A DNA stretch of 10,622 bases from Bacteroidota bacterium (GTDB lineage: Bacteria; Bacteroidota; Bacteroidia; Bacteroidales; UBA932), in the NCBI GenBank assembly GCA_017860395.1, contig JAGDMC010000025.1, forward strand, positions 1 to 10,622, read 5' to 3'. Below, one piece after another: positions 1 through 7,383 of this stretch. Each line of letters begins with the position of its first letter. The stretch's first letter is position 1. Below the pieces are notes generated by a model. The model worked only from the letters and a program-made list of their open reading frames with translations. It did no database searches and was not told where the DNA came from. The translations under genes and the position numbers were made by a program.

Positions 1-792
1 CAGCAAATGTTTGGCGCAGTAGCAAAAACATATTATGCCGAAAAATTAAATGTTGACCCCCGGAAAATTGTTGTTGTTTCAATAATGCCTTGTACCGCTA
101 AGAAGTTCGAATGCAAAAGGCCGGAAATGAAGTCGGCCTTCCACTACTGGAAAGAAAAACTCAATCTCCCCGAAAAAGACAGCTTCTTCGATGTGGATTA
201 TGTTTTAACAACCAGAGAGCTTGCCAGAATGTTTAAAGTAACAGGAATCGACTTCAGCAATTTGCCTGAAGAGGACTTTGACCACCCTCTTGGAATTTCA
301 ACCGGTGCAGGTGTTATTTTCGGAGCCACCGGAGGAGTTATGGAGGCCGCTGTCAGGACCGCATATGAAGTAATAACCGGTAAACCGCTTGATAAAATTG
401 AACTGAATGTACTTCGCGGTTTTGAAGGCATTAAAGAGGCAGAACTTGACCTTAACGGAACAAAACTCAGGGTTGCCGTGGCGCACACCCTTAAAAATGC
501 CCGTGTACTTCTTGAGCAAATTGAAGAAGGAACTTCTCCTTACGCTTTCATCGAAGTCATGACATGCCCCGGAGGATGCCTAGGCGGAGGCGGACAGCCA
601 ATACCTACAACCTGGGCCATTCGTCAGAAAAGATCAGATTCTCTTTATAAGGAAGACCGGTTAAAGCCTATAAGAAAGTCACATGAAAATCCTGCTATCA
701 AGGCAATTTACGACGAATTCCTGAAAGAGCCGCTTGGCCATGTTTCACACGAGCTTTTGCACACAGATTATATTGAGCGTGGCATCTATTAA
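1..792 (+). CDS. hydA: [FeFe]-hydrogenase catalytic subunit, C-terminal part (5' end outside window)
   Basis: The reading frame is open from base 1, so the visible 263 residues are the C-terminal half or less of a larger protein. Two of the three H-cluster signatures are present. The L2 motif MPCTAKKFE starts at visible residue 29 (cluster ligand C31). The L3 motif EVMTCPGGC followed by LGGGGQP starts at about residue 185 (ligands C189 and C193). L1 (TSCCPxW) would lie upstream. The last ~50 residues, ending HELLHTDYIERGIY, match the small-subunit domain fused to the C-terminus of HydA/HndD enzymes. The enzyme interconverts protons and H2 in the cytoplasm. In anaerobic Bacteroidota the closest relatives are catalytic subunits of multimeric, NAD(P)H- or ferredoxin-linked hydrogenases, but the N-terminal ferredoxin domains and partner genes needed to confirm this are out of view. 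It is the last gene of its transcript, because a terminator follows. About 22 residues separate RPEM from VDYVLTTREL, longer than I expect for the family. Confidence 0.95.
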   Translation, partial: QQMFGAVAKTYYAEKLNVDPRKIVVVSIMPCTAKKFECKRPEMKSAFHYWKEKLNLPEKDSFFDVDYVLTTRELARMFKVTGIDFSNLPEEDFDHPLGISTGAGVIFGATGGVMEAAVRTAYEVITGKPLDKIELNVLRGFEGIKEAELDLNGTKLRVAVAHTLKNARVLLEQIEEGTSPYAFIEVMTCPGGCLGGGGQPIPTTWAIRQKRSDSLYKEDRLKPIRKSHENPAIKAIYDEFLKEPLGHVSHELLHTDYIERGIY

Positions 793-820
793 GTGAAAAA
801 ATAAATTATTATTAAGGATG

Positions 821-854
821 GGAGGTTCACAGATACAATGTGAATCTCCTTTTC
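821..854 (+). terminator. Intrinsic terminator after the hydrogenase gene
   Basis: GGAGGTTCACA (821-831) pairs with TGTGAATCTCC (839-849) as an 11-bp stem with one G-U pair. The loop is GATACAA, and TTTT follows directly. It sits 29 bases after the hydrogenase stop codon and before the promoter of the next gene, so the two + strand genes are separate transcripts. Confidence 0.88.
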
Positions 855-862
855 TTATATGA

Positions 863-892
863 TTGATTATGACAAAGAAAATATTAAATTTG
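863..892 (+). promoter_or_regulatory. Bacteroidota-type housekeeping promoter of the sensor kinase
   Basis: TTG at 863-865 (in ATTG) is followed by exactly 19 bases and TAAATTTG at 885-892. This fits the Bacteroidota primary-sigma consensus (TTTG at -33, TAnnTTTG at -7), with a full match at the -7 box. Transcription would start near 898-900, leaving a leader of roughly 37 bases before the ATG at 936. It lies just after the upstream terminator, as expected for an independent unit. Confidence 0.65.
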
Positions 893-935
893 TAAAACAA
901 ACATAACCCAATCCAACCCCTTTTGTGTTAACACT

Positions 936-3083
936 ATGGTAATAGGAATAATACACAATATAACTGTCCTAATAGCTCTTTCGCTGCTCCATTTTATTTT
1001 TAGCAAAAAATCAAATTTTCGCTATAAAGGGGTTCGTGAAATTCTTATGGGTGTAATAATTGGTCTTATTGGAGTTATTCTAATGATGACTCCATGGACC
1101 TATCAGCCAGGGATAGTTTTTGATACAAGAACAATACTACTCTCCGTTTCCGGTCTCGTCATAGGTGTTATCCCAACTATAATTGCAATGGCCACAACTG
1201 CTCTATACAGAATATATATTGCAGGAGACGGGATAGTAATGGGTGTTGCAACAATCATAACTGCAGGTACTGTTGGTATGCTCTGGGCTGCTCTTCGTCC
1301 GCGATGGCGAAAAAAGAAATACTATCTCGAAATGTATGCAATGGGTTTAACTACCCATGTAGGAATGTTGTTTTGCACAATGTTTCTTCCGGAAGACCTC
1401 AGAATTGAAACTCTTAAAAATATTTCCCCCACCGTTCTCATAATATACCCGATTGGAACCCTTCTCCTTGGCATTGTCCTAACAGCCAATAATACCAGGC
1501 TGGAGAATGAAAATAAAGTAAAGGAAGAGGTTGAGCGCCGGACGTCATTCTTTAACGCGAGCAGAGATATGATGTTCATCAAAGATGACAAATTTAGATA
1601 TGTCCTGATAAATGAGGCGATATGCAAATTTTTCGGGAAGTCAAGGGACGAAATATTAGGAAAAAGCGATCATGACCTCCTGCCGGGTTTGAATCTTGAC
1701 GATGTACTCGAATCGGATTTAAAAATTCTTAAAGAAGGAGTTACTGTCACTATTGAAGAAAAAATTGGCGACAATATATATGAAGCGACCAAGTTCCCCA
1801 CTAAGCTGGATGACGAACTATTTGGTATCGGCGGGATAGTAAGGGACTTAACGACAATTATTAAGAAAAGAAATATTCAGGAGGCCATTCTCCAGATATC
1901 TAAAAGCTCTCTTTCTGAGATTAATTTCAAAAGCTTTTTGGAGCAGGTTCATTTTCAACTCAATAAGGTTATTCCTGTTAAAAACATATATATAGCTCTT
2001 TATCATAGCGATACCGATATGTATAGTTTTCCCTACTATGTGGATGAGTTTGATGAACTGGAAGACGACGCAATGGAGGTACTGCATGGTTCACTTACCG
2101 ACTATGTGAGAAGAAGCGGGAAAAGCCAGTATGTTTCAGATAAGATCGCGGAAAAGCTAAAGGCAGACGATGTTATTTTCATTCCTTATGGTACAAGCGC
2201 TCCGCTCTGGCTCGGATCTCCTCTTTACGATTCTGAATTTAAAGAGGTGATTGGCGTAATTGCTATTCAGGACTACGAAAATGATGATGCATATTCACCG
2301 GACGACCTTGCTCTTCTTGAAATTTTTGCAAACAGTATCGGCGTATTTATCGAAAGAGTTAAAAATATTGAGTCACTTAAGGAAGCCAAATTTAAAGCAG
2401 AAGAAAGCGACAGATTAAAAACAGCTTTTCTTGCAAATATGAGTCATGAAATCCGCACTCCAATGAATGGAATAATGGGTTTCGCCAATATCCTGCTGGA
2501 CGAGGTCACAGACCCTACTCATAAAGAATATCTCACCATCATAACTAAAAGTGCAGACAGGCTTCTTGCCACAATTAACGATGTATTGGATATATCAAGA
2601 ATTGAAACCGGCCAGGTAGTTATTCACAAAACTAAATTTGACATTATTGAGTTGCTCCAGGAGCTTTATACCTTCTTTAACAGCAGCAACAACAACCAAG
2701 GTATCGAAATCCGGTTATCTCACGGCTCAGACTCTTCATTAATAATTGAATCGGACAAAACCAAAATACAGCAAATACTTATTAACCTGATAGGCAATGC
2801 AATCAAATTCACTAAAGAGGGATTTGTCGAATTTGGGATAAAGACAACAGAAACTAATCTCATTATTTATGTCAAAGACACAGGAATAGGGATTGCCGAA
2901 GAGTTTCATAAAACTGTTTTCGACAGATTTGTTCAGGCAGATACAGGTGCCATTCGGGAGTTTGAGGGCAGTGGCTTAGGACTTGCCATTTCCAAACTGT
3001 ACACCGAACTTCTTGGCGGAAACATTTGGCTGGAGTCCAAATTAGGTGCCGGAACAACTTTCTTCGTTCAGCTTCCACTTTAA
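936..3083 (+). CDS. Membrane sensor histidine kinase (LytS-type 5TM, PAS, GAF-like, HisKA, HATPase)
   Basis: This 715-residue inner-membrane sensor kinase has hydrophobic segments over residues ~1-185 resembling the 5TM-5TMR_LYT receptor domain, with FDTRTILLSVSG near residues 62-73. A short linker (~187-200) leads to a PAS domain (~202-310, NEAICKFFGKSRDEILGKS) and a GAF-like region (~320-480). HisKA follows, with the phosphoacceptor H504 in NMSHEIRTPMNG. The HATPase_c domain has the N box at N617-N621 (NLIGN), G1 DTGIGIA at 648-654 and G2 EGSGLGL at 677-683. All catalytic motifs are intact, so autophosphorylation is expected. There is no receiver domain and no response regulator nearby, so its partner is elsewhere. 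The ligand is unknown; 5TM-LYT relatives include LytS and the pyruvate sensor BtsS, but those use a different kinase core. The start at 936 keeps the first membrane helix; no Shine-Dalgarno is visible, which is common in this phylum. Confidence 0.93.
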   Translation: MVIGIIHNITVLIALSLLHFIFSKKSNFRYKGVREILMGVIIGLIGVILMMTPWTYQPGIVFDTRTILLSVSGLVIGVIPTIIAMATTALYRIYIAGDGIVMGVATIITAGTVGMLWAALRPRWRKKKYYLEMYAMGLTTHVGMLFCTMFLPEDLRIETLKNISPTVLIIYPIGTLLLGIVLTANNTRLENENKVKEEVERRTSFFNASRDMMFIKDDKFRYVLINEAICKFFGKSRDEILGKSDHDLLPGLNLDDVLESDLKILKEGVTVTIEEKIGDNIYEATKFPTKLDDELFGIGGIVRDLTTIIKKRNIQEAILQISKSSLSEINFKSFLEQVHFQLNKVIPVKNIYIALYHSDTDMYSFPYYVDEFDELEDDAMEVLHGSLTDYVRRSGKSQYVSDKIAEKLKADDVIFIPYGTSAPLWLGSPLYDSEFKEVIGVIAIQDYENDDAYSPDDLALLEIFANSIGVFIERVKNIESLKEAKFKAEESDRLKTAFLANMSHEIRTPMNGIMGFANILLDEVTDPTHKEYLTIITKSADRLLATINDVLDISRIETGQVVIHKTKFDIIELLQELYTFFNSSNNNQGIEIRLSHGSDSSLIIESDKTKIQQILINLIGNAIKFTKEGFVEFGIKTTETNLIIYVKDTGIGIAEEFHKTVFDRFVQADTGAIREFEGSGLGLAISKLYTELLGGNIWLESKLGAGTTFFVQLPL

Positions 3084-3112
3084 CTTTTATCCTTCTGATT
3101 ACCTTCTGCAAC

Positions 3113-3147
3113 AAAATAAAAAGAGGCACCTAAAATTAAGCGCCTCC
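3113..3147 (-). terminator. Intrinsic terminator of the DUF2202 lipoprotein gene
   Basis: Read on the - strand, GAGGCGC (3146-3140) pairs with GTGCCTC (3129-3123) as a 7-bp stem with one G-U pair and a 10-base loop. TTTTTATTTT follows. It lies 23 bases past the lipoprotein stop codon. On the + strand the same hairpin is followed by CTGAAAACC with no T-run, so it probably does not terminate the convergent kinase gene efficiently. Confidence 0.8.
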
Positions 3148-3169
3148 TGAAAACCATTATTTTACTAAC

Positions 3170-4057
3170 CTATTTACCCCCTCTGTAGCCTTTACCCACG
3201 TTTCCCTGTCTGTTTTGGGAACCCGGAAACGCGCCATTAGAAGCTAAGTTGCAGTTCCCCTTTCTATTAACAGATCCTCTCTTTTGTCCGTTACCACCCA
3301 GTTTATTGTCGCTGTTTGTTGTTGAACCATTGTTTTTATGCATGTATCTCTTTCCCTTTTCAAAACCGATTGCGATTATTGCCTTGTATTGCTCCTGAGT
3401 CATAAGTGCAGGAGTATATGTTCCCCCAAGTGCTGTAATATGTCTTATTGCCGCTTTAAAGTGATTTGCAGATGCTCTTGCAAGATTTTCAATAACTATT
3501 TTAATATTAGGGTTTGCTATCGTTTTTAAGACTTCTTCATATTCAACGATATTAGATTCTTCAAGAAAAGCCATTACCTTAAAAGCTTCAAGTTCCGGAG
3601 TCCCTTTCAATAAAAGAGAATCAAATAACTTCTGGCGGATTACATTTTCAAATTTGCCATTTTCGCTCAATGCAGGATAATCTATTTCATAATAGTCAAA
3701 CAATTTTTCGGTCGCTTTAATATGGTTGTCCTCTGCTTTTCCAATGTTTTCGAATGGTTTCAGGCCAAATTTTCCAAAAAATGAAAAGTACAAATCTCTG
3801 GCAACTTTCTCGTCTTCTCTAACAGCATAGATAAACTCGATTTCGTCGGCAGTGAGATCGGCAGTAGAGTCAAATGCCGGAGTAACTCCTGCAAGAGCAA
3901 AGGTTGTTGCGCCATCGCTTTTAACCTCAATAATATCAGATGGAGTTGCGGAAACCAGCAATTCTGGTGTGTTCGGGTTTGTTTCCTTTGTACAGGAAGC
4001 AAGAGAGAGTGAAATAGCGCAAATAGCCAGTAAAATTATAATCGAATTTGTTTTCAT
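3170..4057 (-). CDS. DUF2202 ferritin-like domain lipoprotein
   Basis: This 295-residue protein has a lipoprotein signal peptide: a hydrophobic core at residues 5-20 and lipobox LASC with the lipidated Cys at 22. The core, residues ~68-232, matches the DUF2202 family of ferritin-like four-helix proteins. Helix-borne acidic/histidine residues are placed as possible metal ligands: REDEKVARDLY (80-90), E109xxH112 in AEDNHI, the pair E166/E167 and ENLARASANHF with H199. The last ~55 residues are low-complexity, rich in Gly, Asn, Lys and Arg, and clearly basic. The family has no established function; a metal-binding or oxidoreductase role is inference from the fold. The protein should be anchored in the outer membrane, facing either side. 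It is in the same direction as the receptor operon, 76 bases downstream with no obvious terminator between, so it may be its last gene. It ends at its own terminator. Confidence 0.88.
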   Translation of the reverse strand: MKTNSIIILLAICAISLSLASCTKETNPNTPELLVSATPSDIIEVKSDGATTFALAGVTPAFDSTADLTADEIEFIYAVREDEKVARDLYFSFFGKFGLKPFENIGKAEDNHIKATEKLFDYYEIDYPALSENGKFENVIRQKLFDSLLLKGTPELEAFKVMAFLEESNIVEYEEVLKTIANPNIKIVIENLARASANHFKAAIRHITALGGTYTPALMTQEQYKAIIAIGFEKGKRYMHKNNGSTTNSDNKLGGNGQKRGSVNRKGNCNLASNGAFPGSQNRQGNVGKGYRGGK

Positions 4058-4133
4058 GAGATTAATTATTTCGTTTTTAAATCTATAATTCTATACCGCT
4101 TATGTAAGGCTATACCCTACTTTATATAGAAAG
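4058..4133 (-). promoter_or_regulatory. Gap upstream of the DUF2202 gene with direct repeats around a small palindrome; possible operator/promoter
   Basis: On the + strand two copies of CTATACC (4091-4097 and 4110-4116) lie 19 bases apart. Between them is the palindrome CTTATGTAAG (4099-4108, arms CTTA/TAAG). A further imperfect symmetric stretch, CTTTATATAGAAAG, lies at 4120-4133. On the - strand TAGATTTA (4085-4078) is one base off the Bacteroidota -7 box, but no good TTTG lies at the right distance. The layout could be a regulator site or an alternative-sigma promoter. This is inference only; no factor can be named. Confidence 0.25.
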
Positions 4134-6578
4134 TTACAAATCAATCTCAAGGTAGATTGTAGGAGTAAACGGAATTGACTCCGAATAAAGATTTAAAAAC
4201 ATGTTTTGGCCAGCCTTGGATGGCGATGGGAGAATGTCAAGAGTTTTAACATTAGAAGTATTGAGAATATTTAAAACAGACAGCCCGGTCCTGAATTTTG
4301 AATTTTTGATTTTAAAAGAATAAGTGGCCGAAATATCTAATCTGGAATAAACTTCTTCTCCCAAATTTGAATAACGCCCTATTCCAAATGTATTCATATA
4401 CCCTTTCCCATAAACAAAGCTTGCAGATAAAAAGAATGGGTTTAAATTGCATAGAGCACCCAGTTTTATCTCAAATGGATTTGAACTTCTGGTTCTGAAA
4501 GTTTTAGTATCGTAAGTTTCTGTCATCTTTGCCAGACTGAAAGCCCCGAAAACCTGACTTCCCTTTTTCTCCCATTTCAAAAACAAATCGGCACCGGTTA
4601 TAACCGATTGGCCGTTTTCAACGGAAGTCAGGTTGCCGCTTCTGAATATCTGAGTCAGCCCTCTGTTACTCTTGTTATAACCCTCCAGTGATATTAGCCA
4701 TGCTTTATCAGAGTAGGAAAAAGAAATAATTGAATGAACGGAACTCATAACAGGATAATTTTCTTCTCCAAGCACTTTCCAAATCAGAGCCGGGGCAATT
4801 TTATCATAAATTATTGGAACCTTTCCCAAAAACTGATTATAAATACCCCACGAAGCGCTTAAAGATAAATTCTCAAGCACATTATACTTTAAAGAAAATC
4901 TTGGCTGTATATAACACTTCTGTTTATATATATCACCCCTTAGTCCCAAATCAAATGAGAGTTTTCTCAGATTTATCCTGTCGTTTATGTAAAAATGAAA
5001 TTTATTTTCCTTTGATTTTGAATCATTCAATCCATCTGACAAGTTATCGGCACCAATGCCTGTCTCAATATTATTTAGCGACAAAACAGTGAAAGAATGG
5101 CGTATTTTTGCACCAGTCTCTGACCCGATGTTGTCTGTGTCAACCGCGTAATAATTTTCCTTGTTTAATCTTACTGCTTTTGAACTACTATTATCTAATG
5201 CAGAGTACTTAAAATAGATTCCGGAAGATGATCCGCCTTCCCAGTTTTTGTCAAAACCGGCAGAAGCACTTATTTGATTATTTCGGTCAAATGCATCAAG
5301 ACTAAATTCGTCCCCCGAAATTGAATATTCAAATTTGTCTGAAGCACCATAAAGAGAAATATAATAATGACTATTGTCACCTAAATCCCCTGAGAGTTTC
5401 AGGTTTGCATCCCTGAAATTATAATCCGGAGTTACATAAATAGATTCCTGATTATTTCCGGAGCTTTTACCATTTCCGGTTGCAGAAGATGTCTGATTAG
5501 CATTCCTTTTACCATAGGGGTTCAAAATATTTACATCATATAATCCATAGTATGTTTGCCTGTATGCTGCAGAAATGGTTGCTCTTTTGCCAACCGGTAC
5601 AGATCCAAATATGTTTGCAGTTAGGTTATTCAGGTTGAGTTTGAATTCCGGCTTGGTTCTGTTGCCATTAATCCCCACAATCTCTGCTATTCCTCCCGTT
5701 TGATTTCCATATTGCGGCCCATAACCTCCCTTCATAAGCCTGATCTCTTTTACCATATATGGGTTAATCGAGCTGATTTGCTCGTTAAATCCGCTCATTG
5801 AAAACAGGCGGCTGCCGTCAAATATAACAGAACTCTCTCCCGGTCTGCTTCCCCACACCGAAAGACCCGAGGGTTCTCCTGTGGCTCTTATGCCGGGCAT
5901 AAGTCTCAATAAATTAAAGACAGAGTTATCGCCATTTCCCGGCAAATATTGAGCAATGGCATGGTTTATTCTGATTAATCCGGGCTGATCGCCGTTTTGT
6001 AATGCCTTGCCTGTTTCATAATCTTCAAAAAGCAGTTCTTTAATTTCGAGACGGGTACTTTTAAGGCAAATAATGCTGCCGGTTCCCGGTGAAAGTGTCG
6101 TGTCAAGTTGTCGGTAACCCAGGTATCTAAATGAAAATTTCAATTCTTCGATATATTTTGCCGGAAGCCTGAAATATCCATTTTCATCCGAAATATAAAC
6201 CCGATTGTCAAATAAAATATTCGCAAATGGCAGTCTCTCCCCGCTCTCTTTATCGGAAATAATGCCGCCGATAATATTCGCATCGGCTTTTGGGGAAATC
6301 ACGATTACCCCATTTACAATATTCACATTTAAAGGAAATTCCTTTACTAAAAACCTTATTGCACTAAGTCCATCTGCAAATGTAGAATCAACAGTAATTT
6401 TGTACCGGGAAAGTTCCCCCTGGTTAAAAGATAATGACAGAGATGCCTGATCTCTGATAATAACCAGCACATCGCTAAGGGGATACTTTGAGTATCTCAG
6501 ACGAAGTTCACCTGCATTGCAAAATGCGCTTAGTGAAACTAAAAAAACTGTTATCGCAACTTTTAATAAGAATCTCAA
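4134..6578 (-). CDS. TonB-dependent outer-membrane receptor with STN signalling domain (FecA-like)
   Basis: This 814-residue receptor has a signal peptide over residues 1-22 (core ITVFLVSLSAF, cleavage likely after NA). An STN domain (~25-95) contacts the FecR-type regulator in the periplasm. A carboxypeptidase-regulatory-like beta domain (~101-175, DENGYFRLPA) and the plug (~203-310, VIFDGSRLF and GGYGPQYGNQTGGIAEI) follow, then a 22-strand-type barrel to the end. A Ser/Asn/Gly-rich stretch at ~361-378 is probably a surface loop. The protein ends in LEIDL rather than the usual terminal aromatic residue. No ATG is available near the signal peptide: the in-frame start is TTG at 6578-6576, one base after the fecR stop codon, with a stop (TAG) four codons upstream. 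Translation is therefore probably coupled to fecR. STN plus adjacent sigma and FecR genes mark a transducing receptor. Its ligand is unknown; there is no SusD partner beside it. Iron chelates or glycans are both possible. Confidence 0.93.
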   Translation of the reverse strand: MRFLLKVAITVFLVSLSAFCNAGELRLRYSKYPLSDVLVIIRDQASLSLSFNQGELSRYKITVDSTFADGLSAIRFLVKEFPLNVNIVNGVIVISPKADANIIGGIISDKESGERLPFANILFDNRVYISDENGYFRLPAKYIEELKFSFRYLGYRQLDTTLSPGTGSIICLKSTRLEIKELLFEDYETGKALQNGDQPGLIRINHAIAQYLPGNGDNSVFNLLRLMPGIRATGEPSGLSVWGSRPGESSVIFDGSRLFSMSGFNEQISSINPYMVKEIRLMKGGYGPQYGNQTGGIAEIVGINGNRTKPEFKLNLNNLTANIFGSVPVGKRATISAAYRQTYYGLYDVNILNPYGKRNANQTSSATGNGKSSGNNQESIYVTPDYNFRDANLKLSGDLGDNSHYYISLYGASDKFEYSISGDEFSLDAFDRNNQISASAGFDKNWEGGSSSGIYFKYSALDNSSSKAVRLNKENYYAVDTDNIGSETGAKIRHSFTVLSLNNIETGIGADNLSDGLNDSKSKENKFHFYINDRINLRKLSFDLGLRGDIYKQKCYIQPRFSLKYNVLENLSLSASWGIYNQFLGKVPIIYDKIAPALIWKVLGEENYPVMSSVHSIISFSYSDKAWLISLEGYNKSNRGLTQIFRSGNLTSVENGQSVITGADLFLKWEKKGSQVFGAFSLAKMTETYDTKTFRTRSSNPFEIKLGALCNLNPFFLSASFVYGKGYMNTFGIGRYSNLGEEVYSRLDISATYSFKIKNSKFRTGLSVLNILNTSNVKTLDILPSPSKAGQNMFLNLYSESIPFTPTIYLEIDL

Positions 6579-6579
6579 A

Positions 6580-7383
6580 TTATTGACTAACTAATTTATA
6601 TCCATTTCCCCGTTTCTCCGTACGAAGTCCAAACGGAAGTGATATAATTTCCAATACCTCCTCAATTGTACTCTCTTTAGAGAAATTTCCAGTATAAATG
6701 TAATTATTATTTTCAGCATATTCGATCTCGATGTCATATTGCCGCATAACTTCCTCAATCACTTTATTTAACGGCACAGATGTAAAATAGAAGACATCAT
6801 CTTTCCAGGAAATTGCATTCTCCATATCAGGCTCTGATATTAATTTCAACTCCCCGTTCTTTGCCATTTTTACCCCTTCATTTTTTTCAAGAATTACCCT
6901 GTTTCCACTCTTAACCTCAACTCTTCCTGTAATACAAGTAACCGCAAATTCATCTCCTCTTGAAAAAACATTGAATTTAGTCCCAAGTACCCTGACATCT
7001 CCATTTTTTGTCTTTACTGTAAACTTTGCACCTTTTTCAACTTCAAAATATGCTTCTCCTTTCATTTTCACACCTCTGCTGACAAACCAGATTAAAGAAT
7101 TATATGTTAATTCACTTTCTGCATTTAAATTTACGACCGATCCGTCAGGCAGCGTGCATGATATGTGCTCACCTCTTAATGAGACAACATTTTTTGAAAA
7201 CAGCAGTGGTAAAAGAGCAATAACTACAATAGCAGCTGCAGCATAATAAAAAGCATATTTTTTTATCGGGGAAAAGTCAAGCCTGCTCACTTTATCCACT
7301 GAAGTGATCTCTTCAAAATGGTCCCGCCAGATCTCTTCGCTGCTTCTCTTCCATTTTGGTTCTATTTTCATTTTATCATTCAT
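6580..7383 (-). CDS. FecR-family anti-sigma factor / signal transducer
   Basis: This 267-residue single-pass inner-membrane protein has a short cytoplasmic N-terminus (residues 1-42, containing SSEEIWRDHFEEI) and one membrane helix (~43-62). The periplasmic FecR domain (~67-160) shows LPDGSVVNLNAES (78-90), GEAYFEV (109-115) and VLGTKFNV (132-139). A C-terminal DUF4974 domain (~198-265) contains FTSVPLNKVIEEVMRQYDIEIEY. The periplasmic part should receive the signal from the STN domain of the receptor encoded directly downstream, and the cytoplasmic part should bind the sigma factor encoded directly upstream. The gene overlaps the sigma gene by 8 bases (ATGAATGA) and ends 1 base before the receptor start. 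A second Met at residue 5 is an alternative start; I kept the first because it gives the coupling overlap. Confidence 0.93.
   Translation of the reverse strand: MNDKMKIEPKWKRSSEEIWRDHFEEITSVDKVSRLDFSPIKKYAFYYAAAAIVVIALLPLLFSKNVVSLRGEHISCTLPDGSVVNLNAESELTYNSLIWFVSRGVKMKGEAYFEVEKGAKFTVKTKNGDVRVLGTKFNVFSRGDEFAVTCITGRVEVKSGNRVILEKNEGVKMAKNGELKLISEPDMENAISWKDDVFYFTSVPLNKVIEEVMRQYDIEIEYAENNNYIYTGNFSKESTIEEVLEIISLPFGLRTEKRGNGYKLVSQ

Noticed and set aside
198..519. Two - strand open frames (96 and 73 residues) inside the hydrogenase gene
   Set aside because: They are antisense to a strongly conserved coding sequence, show no recognisable domain and have no promoter or ribosome site.
2872..3129. A - strand 85-residue open frame over the kinase C-terminus
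   Set aside because: It lies opposite the conserved HATPase motifs, its composition is random-looking, and it runs into the lipoprotein gene's terminator.
3123..3146. The hairpin as a terminator for the + strand kinase gene
   Set aside because: On the + strand no T-run follows the stem; only the - strand orientation has the required tract.
4814..5092. A + strand 92-residue open frame inside the receptor gene
   Set aside because: It is a shadow of the beta-barrel coding sequence with no protein-like features.
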